Part shown: positions 59,439 through 64,000 of the stretch, piece after piece | Layout: every line of letters starts with the position of its first letter | Position numbering within the stretch: position 1 is the stretch's first letter | Assembly: GCA_965112735.1 (NCBI GenBank) | Contig: OZ218963.1 | Location: forward strand, 2,356,001 to 2,420,000 | DNA from: Phaeosaccion multiseriatum | Taxonomy: Eukaryota; Ochrophyta, other classes | Length of the DNA stretch: 64,000 nucleotides | Direction of reading: 5' to 3' | Notes under the pieces: generated by a model | Databases searched by the model: none | Told to the model about the DNA's origin: nothing | Seen by the model: only the letters and a program-made list of their open reading frames with translations | Made by a program: the position numbers and the translations under genes

Positions 59439-61766
59439 TCAGCGAGTACCACGCGCTGCTCCTCGTCCCAGCTCCGGATGAGCCCTCCAGTCGTGCTCCT
59501 TGGCTCCCTTGTCTCCTTCGCCCACTGGTGTGTAGGTCCAGAAGCGATTGCTGGATGGCTGCGCGGGCTGCTGTTGCTCCGCCTGCTGCTCTGCCTGCTG
59601 TTGTGCTGCCTGCCGCTGTGCTGCCTGTTGCTGCACTGCCTGTGTTGCCTGCTGCTGCTCTGCCTGCCGCTGCTCTGCCTGCCGCTGCTCTGCCTGCCGC
59701 TGCTCTGCCTGCTGCTGCTCTGCCTGCCATGGCTGTGCCTTCTCATCCCCGCCAATGGTTGTGCTCTTTGAGGCCCCCCCCGGGCCCCAGTCATCATCGT
59801 CGTCGTCGTCATCGCTGCTCTTCTCTGCTTTGATGTTGGTGACGTGGTCGCCGAACAGAGTGCCGTCGTGCCTCTGCCTCGGTAAGATCGTGTAGGATGC
59901 GCTGTTGATGATGAGATTTTGCTTCACGACGTAGAAGCGATGGCAGCCGTCCCGATGGACCGTGTCATGTCCGATATAGACGGCGTCGTAGTTGTTGTTG
60001 GTCCACTTCCCTTGTCGACCGTTGTGCCGCACCTTCGCCCTCTCTCCAAAGATTGGCTCCTTGGAGGTGTCCGGCTTCTCCTTGAAGTACTGCTCGTACG
60101 GAGATGCGCTCTCCCCGCGCTGTGTTGCAGTATTGTGGAGGAGCTGCGAGTGATTGTATGACGCCCACCCCAGCTTCTCCGTGTAGTCCTCCGGGTGCGC
60201 CTCCTTCAGCAGTCCCAGCGCCATCCGCTTCAGCACGGTGTGGCGTGCCTCGTTGAGACCGTTTTGCGCCTGACACTCCGGGTCCGTGAGCGTCGTCCGT
60301 ATCCCTGCTGCGTTGAGCCTGGCCTTTGTCCCCTTTGGCATAATGAGCTCCGTCCCGTTGTCTGCCAACATCGTCCTAACCTCATATCCCCCACTCTCCT
60401 TCCCTGGTTGGAGAACCGTGGTTCCGAGGTCGTTCCACGCGTTCCAAAATGACTCCATACCCTTCCCCTGCCCCACTCTGGCCCATCCCATCTTGGTGCT
60501 CCTGCATACCCACTGGTAGATGTGTGTGTGGCGGTGCCCTGGAAGCGGAAGACTGTCCAGAGTCAGCTCGTGGAGAGGCCCTCCTGCAGGTGTGACTGCC
60601 TCACGACTCTGCGGCCTCTTCTTCAGCTTTGTGTCCGCACACGTCGCACATGGTACGAGCTTCCCACAGAGCTGTACCCCCTGCTCTCGTGCTTTCCTCT
60701 TGAGCTCTTGATCGGCAATGTGCCCTTGCTGGCAGTGGAAGTCCATATAGTCGTGGAACTTCTCCCCCCCACCCTCCCGCTGGATGGTGAGCATGTCCAA
60801 GCCTAGTGGCTCGTATACCGTCGTGTGCACTGCCGTTGGTGCGTCTGCTGCAGGTCCGAAAAACACCGGCTTCCCTGGTAGCCGCTGACTGCCCCCCAGA
60901 CGATCGGAGAGGTACTTCTCCGACAGGATGGTCATAGGTGCCCCTGGTGCCACTGTGACCTCCACTCCCTTCAACCCCCTGGTCCCTCCCTCAGCCGTGT
61001 AGCTGATGTTGAGCAGCCCCTGCCCAATAACCCTCATCTGAGAGCTGCCATCCGCAAGGCCTAGGAGGCCCTGCTTCTCCACGAAGCTGTACACCCCCTC
61101 CCTGTCGCCCACAACGTTCAGCGCTGCCCCGCTGTCCACCAGTACCTGCTCAGGAGGGCTCGGTGTGGTCCTCTGTGGTGACAGGCTGTTGATCGTGAGT
61201 GCTGAGACCGGAAAGATTGCGAATGCGGAGCGCTTCACCCCGCCCTTCTTTTCCTTCTCACAGTTGGCGCTCTTGTGCCCTGGCTCTCCGCAATTGAAGC
61301 ATAGCGCTGGCTGTTCGCACTCGTGAGCGTGGTGTCCCTTTTTGTTGCAGCGGCGGCAGAGGTCGTTGGCCTTGCTTCTGCCTTTCCCTCCCTTCCCTCT
61401 GCCGCCTCCCCCTTTGTTTTTGCCACCTTGCCCCCCACCACCAGTGTTTTGACTCCCCCCTTGCTGCGTCTGCTGCTGAGCCTTCTGTACTGTGATGTTA
61501 TACAAGGCGATAGACTCCGCCCTTTTGGTCTCCTCCGCTGTTCTCCTGCGCGTGCCGTCTTGAGCCTTCACCGCCGTTTTGAATGCTCTCAGGTCTGCCT
61601 CCGATTTCAGTGCTGCGCTGTGGAAGATTCCGAATGCGTCCCAGCTTTCCCCCATCTTTTGAAGCCAGGTGTCTTTCTTCTCGTTAACACTGACGTACTT
61701 CCTCACGTCGTCCTGCTCAGCATCCTGTAGGTCCATGATGCGCTCCATTTTTGATAAAGAAGCCAA
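59439..61766 (-). CDS. Copia A nucleocapsid, protease and integrase
   Basis: 775 residues. Two zinc knuckles: CRRCNKKGHHAHEC and CFNCGEPGHKSANC (about 61320-61270). Protease: VLVDSGAALNVVGD (about 61145). Integrase: a zinc-binding segment with HCQQGHIAD and CGKLVPCATC, then LTLDSLPLPGH, MLADNGTEL and QNGLNEARHTVLK as the DDE residues. A Gln-rich run (about 59740-59560) links to RT. The start overlaps the Gag frame and the end falls about 30 bp short of the RT frame, so one frameshift at each side is likely. Confidence 0.9.
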   Translation of the reverse strand: MASLSKMERIMDLQDAEQDDVRKYVSVNEKKDTWLQKMGESWDAFGIFHSAALKSEADLRAFKTAVKAQDGTRRRTAEETKRAESIALYNITVQKAQQQTQQGGSQNTGGGGQGGKNKGGGGRGKGGKGRSKANDLCRRCNKKGHHAHECEQPALCFNCGEPGHKSANCEKEKKGGVKRSAFAIFPVSALTINSLSPQRTTPSPPEQVLVDSGAALNVVGDREGVYSFVEKQGLLGLADGSSQMRVIGQGLLNISYTAEGGTRGLKGVEVTVAPGAPMTILSEKYLSDRLGGSQRLPGKPVFFGPAADAPTAVHTTVYEPLGLDMLTIQREGGGEKFHDYMDFHCQQGHIADQELKRKAREQGVQLCGKLVPCATCADTKLKKRPQSREAVTPAGGPLHELTLDSLPLPGHRHTHIYQWVCRSTKMGWARVGQGKGMESFWNAWNDLGTTVLQPGKESGGYEVRTMLADNGTELIMPKGTKARLNAAGIRTTLTDPECQAQNGLNEARHTVLKRMALGLLKEAHPEDYTEKLGWASYNHSQLLHNTATQRGESASPYEQYFKEKPDTSKEPIFGERAKVRHNGRQGKWTNNNYDAVYIGHDTVHRDGCHRFYVVKQNLIINSASYTILPRQRHDGTLFGDHVTNIKAEKSSDDDDDDDDWGPGGASKSTTIGGDEKAQPWQAEQQQAEQRQAEQRQAEQRQAEQQQATQAVQQQAAQRQAAQQQAEQQAEQQQPAQPSSNRFWTYTPVGEGDKGAKEHDWRAHPELGRGAARGTR

Positions 61767-62478
61767 GCCCTGTGTCCTCTGCTGTGGGACTTAGAGCCGT
61801 GAGCTGATCTGACAGAAACATTTTCCTCTGTGCCGGGGTGTTTCCCAAAACTGCCTCCTTGATGCCATCCATCAGCAGAATGATGTCCACCTCGAACTGG
61901 TGTGTTTGCGCCCCCGCCTCCACAATGTTCCTGACGCCCTCCGGTATTTTGCTCAGTATCTGTGCCCCGAGCTGCTGGTAGAGGCTGAAAGTGAGTGCAT
62001 ATTTCGGGTCCCGTCCCGAGTCCTCCCCCGTTGGAAGAATGCTGCTGTCCCACAGGAAAGCTTTCGCCCCTATCCCATCTATGTACCCCTTGACCCCTCT
62101 GTCAAAGCGTACGTACTCCTCGATGCTAGTATCCTTCATCTCCGCCTCCAGCGTCAGATTTTTAGGTTTGTAGGTGAGCTGCAAAAGCTCCCCCTGACTG
62201 TCCTCCTCGTCTGAGCTGCTGCCGTCCTCCTGTCTGCCCTCGGCCGCCGTGGCACCTCCCATCGATACCACCCGTGATCCAGATCCCCTGACCTGGGTTG
62301 CCGCTCCCTTTTGGAGAGCGTCTGTGAGATCCTGCAGTTTGTCATTCATTCTCAGGATGTGCTCCCACAGTGCTTCCGTAGACCTGTCTCCCCCCCCACC
62401 GCCCGATCCGGTAGGATTAGAGCTGGAGCTTCCCGTGCCCCCGCTCTCCCTGCCTCCTTCTGCCTCGTTGCCCGTCAT
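61717..62478 (-). CDS. Copia A Gag
   Basis: About 254 residues from the ATG at 62478 (MTGNEAEGGRESGG), preceded by a longer open frame that overlaps leader and LTR and is unlikely to be coding. ALWEHILRMNDKLQDLTDALQK is a coiled-coil-like helix. A Ser/Glu-rich linker precedes LTYKPKNLTLEAEMKDTSIEE and the capsid-like region to about 61740, where the frame changes to the one carrying the zinc knuckles. Confidence 0.85.
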   Translation of the reverse strand: MTGNEAEGGRESGGTGSSSSNPTGSGGGGGDRSTEALWEHILRMNDKLQDLTDALQKGAATQVRGSGSRVVSMGGATAAEGRQEDGSSSDEEDSQGELLQLTYKPKNLTLEAEMKDTSIEEYVRFDRGVKGYIDGIGAKAFLWDSSILPTGEDSGRDPKYALTFSLYQQLGAQILSKIPEGVRNIVEAGAQTHQFEVDIILLMDGIKEAVLGNTPAQRKMFLSDQLTALSPTAEDTGLGFFIKNGAHHGPTGC

Positions 62479-62719
62479 GGCTACGTGCAGGACGTCCCCT
62501 TTCTCTCCTAGAGCTTTCCGACCAAAAAACCCGCCTGTGTGTCGCCGACCACCTTTGTAGAACCAGCTAGCTGTGAAGTGTCGCGACAGCTGTCGTGTTG
62601 CGATATCCCCTCTACAGAAACAGTGACAGGCCAAGTAGTGTACATCTAAGAAGTGATGGCTTTGGCGCCACACATGTACCTCGATATTCTATGTCGATAT
62701 AGTGCTCAGTCACATAAGT
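62479..62719 (-). repeat. Copia A leader and 5' LTR (interrupted)
   Basis: 62479-62595 is leader with a CGCGACA inverted repeat shared with copia C. The LTR starts at 62596, skips about 35 bp relative to the 3' copy, and stops at 62719 where the Gypsy1 LTR begins. The rest of this LTR must lie beyond the window. Confidence 0.75.
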
Positions 62720-62967
62720 TGTGCTAAGCTAAGATAGTAGAAACGTTAAGGGGTTTGGACTAAGTATATGCTGCGCCTATGGTGGGGCGTCAGTGTCCGT
62801 ATTGATAATATATCTCTACTACTTGCTGATGCAAAGCTTGTGCCCACAAAGAGGAGGGTGAAACGCCAGAGCCGTTGATCCCCCTCGGGGCGTGCCTAGG
62901 AAACCGACATTCTTATTATACCCCAGAATGTGTGACCGGAAACCCTCAGGCAGGACAATCTACCACA
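62720..62967 (-). repeat. Gypsy1 copy 2 3' LTR
   Basis: Reverse complement of 45766-46013, same length and nearly identical. Confidence 0.95.
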
Positions 62968-63011
62968 CTACCCCCAAGCGACAGTTCGAGCCGACTGGGA
63001 AGTAAGTGTGT

Positions 63012-64000
63012 CTATCTAGTTTGTGTCCACTTTCGTGTGCGCGCGGAGCGCGGCGGCTTAGTAGCCGATCGCGTCGTAGTCTTGCGCAGATAGGCTCGGA
63101 CTGCGCTGATCAACTGCTTGTCCTGATGGTGCTGCGGGTAGGTCTCCAGTAAACGTGGAGTATCTTCGTGCAGCGCCTCGATGGGCTCCTCGCTATTCTC
63201 GAGGGCGTCAAAGCCACGCCACTTAACAATGACGTGCCATGAAGCATCTGCGTGCTTAACGAGGCCTTCAAAGGCCTCCACCACAAAGTCTTGGGTGTTA
63301 TACGAAATCTGTTGAAGTACGTCGGTAGTGACGTTAACGTGAGCACCGCAGTAGTAGCGGAGTCGGCTGATGTGTACCTCATAGGTACGCTTCTTGCCCA
63401 CAAGCTCCTCCACCTTGTACACGTGTTGCTCAAGGGCTTCAAGCACTCGGCAGGGCCCATGCCACTTGCCTAGTATCTTGCTTGTAGGCCCTACTGTTGC
63501 AACGAGTACGTAGACTCCGACCTGAAACAGGGTCTCGCTGTTGAGCTGCTTAGCTCTGGCCAAGTCCAGACGATGCTCTGCACCACGTCTGCCACTCATC
63601 AACCTCTGGTTGATGCCATCGCGCTTGTGATCGCGGAGGGTAGTCAGTTGGCGCGCCGCCTCGGCACGCTGCCCCTCCTTCCTCTGATGGAGTTGTGTCG
63701 CAAGGGTGTCTCTCTGCGCCGGGGTCAGCTGCAGTAGCCGAACCTTTTGCATTCGATCCGCGTCGTGGATCAAAATCGTGTCGAGAGGCCGCTGTGGTAC
63801 GTGACCACTGTGCAGCTGGATGGGAGACAAGTTAGACCGACTGCTCTTGTTGGAGCTGTTCTCAACAGCCTCCATCACTGGCAGTAGCTGCGGCCATGTC
63901 TCGGGCGGCTGCCGTAGTTCAGACATCATTGATCTCATGATCTTCTGCAGTGTCTGTACACCACGCTCGCCCAATCCTCGACTGTATGGGTTGTGTGCCA
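63012..64000 (-). CDS. Gypsy1 copy 2 integrase end and chromodomain (partial)
   Basis: At least 320 residues, from GERGVQTLQKIMRSMMSEL to the stop at 63012, with the WHVIVKWRGFDALE chromodomain. It is the uninterrupted version of the region where copy 1 holds the H1 insertion, differs at only a few residues, and continues upstream past the window end. Confidence 0.95.
   Translation of the reverse strand, partial: AHNPYSRGLGERGVQTLQKIMRSMMSELRQPPETWPQLLPVMEAVENSSNKSSRSNLSPIQLHSGHVPQRPLDTILIHDADRMQKVRLLQLTPAQRDTLATQLHQRKEGQRAEAARQLTTLRDHKRDGINQRLMSGRRGAEHRLDLARAKQLNSETLFQVGVYVLVATVGPTSKILGKWHGPCRVLEALEQHVYKVEELVGKKRTYEVHISRLRYYCGAHVNVTTDVLQQISYNTQDFVVEAFEGLVKHADASWHVIVKWRGFDALENSEEPIEALHEDTPRLLETYPQHHQDKQLISAVRAYLRKTTTRSATKPPRSARTRKWTQTR

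Larger units (their letters stand above)
57483..62719 (-). mobile_element. Copia A: nearly complete Ty1/copia element, minus strand
   Basis: LTRs at 57483-57656 (174 bp, TGTTGCGATATC...ATCGTAACA) and 62596-62719; the latter lacks about 35 bp internally and is interrupted by Gypsy1 copy 2 at 62720. A purine tract AGGAGGG precedes the 3' LTR on the minus strand. Gag, protease, integrase, RT and RNase H are all present in the copia order across three open frames, with frame breaks near 61740 and 59420. Confidence 0.95.
62720..64000 (-). mobile_element. Gypsy1 copy 2, minus strand, runs off the window
   Basis: A 248-bp LTR at 62720-62967, then Pol C-terminus. Inserted into the copia A 5' LTR. 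The rest is outside the window. Confidence 0.9.

Overview
This window is eukaryotic nuclear DNA, GC-rich and dominated by transposons. The few host genes have short GT-AG introns (160 to about 400 bp) and encode secretory-pathway carbohydrate enzymes. The elements are Ty1/copia and Ty3/gypsy retrotransposons with chromodomains, a piggyBac-like remnant and many foldback elements. This fits a protist or microalga, perhaps a stramenopile; the sequence alone does not fix the lineage. No operons, CRISPR arrays, rRNA or complete tRNA genes are present.

Layout. 1-13.3 kb: foldback elements, a decayed minus-strand copia element (2312-6921), a repeat-coded ORF, a gypsy Gag-protease region (8484-11615) and a small LTR element with 113-bp tandem repeats (11616-13324). 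13.7-15.2 kb: host gene on the minus strand for a secreted fucosyltransferase-like protein. 15.7-17.3 kb: a small LTR element with a non-Pol ORF. 17.5-23.5 kb: element fragments and two decayed, probably transposon-derived genes. 24.4-28.2 kb: host gene whose exons join a GT8-like glycosyltransferase to a sulfotransferase. 28.3-31.1 kb: foldback cluster. 31.3-32.5 kb: GDP-mannose 4,6-dehydratase. 33.0-36.2 kb: candidate DNA transposon with long inverted repeats. 37.3-53.4 kb: one gypsy element (Gypsy2) split by nested insertions, including a tandem gag-only LTR element that itself contains a second gypsy element (Gypsy1). 53.7-64 kb: copia elements A, B and fragments, with another Gypsy1 copy running off the window end.

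The three host genes point to one theme: GMD starts GDP-fucose synthesis, the 14-kb gene looks like a fucosyltransferase-fold enzyme, and the 24-28-kb gene adds a sugar and a sulfate. A role in a sulfated, fucose-containing polysaccharide or glycoprotein is inferred.

The most unusual feature is a set of foldback families (named here H1, H2, H3, H4). Each has a palindromic hairpin of about 60-140 bp beginning TGT and ending ACA. H1, H2 and H3 occur alone or as hairpin-core-hairpin units and leave 4-bp target duplications at many clean sites. The cores carry a tRNA T-arm/B-box-like motif and a G-rich tract. They look like miniature retroelements with palindromic terminal repeats. Empty-site comparisons inside coding regions give exact insertion boundaries and an insertion order.
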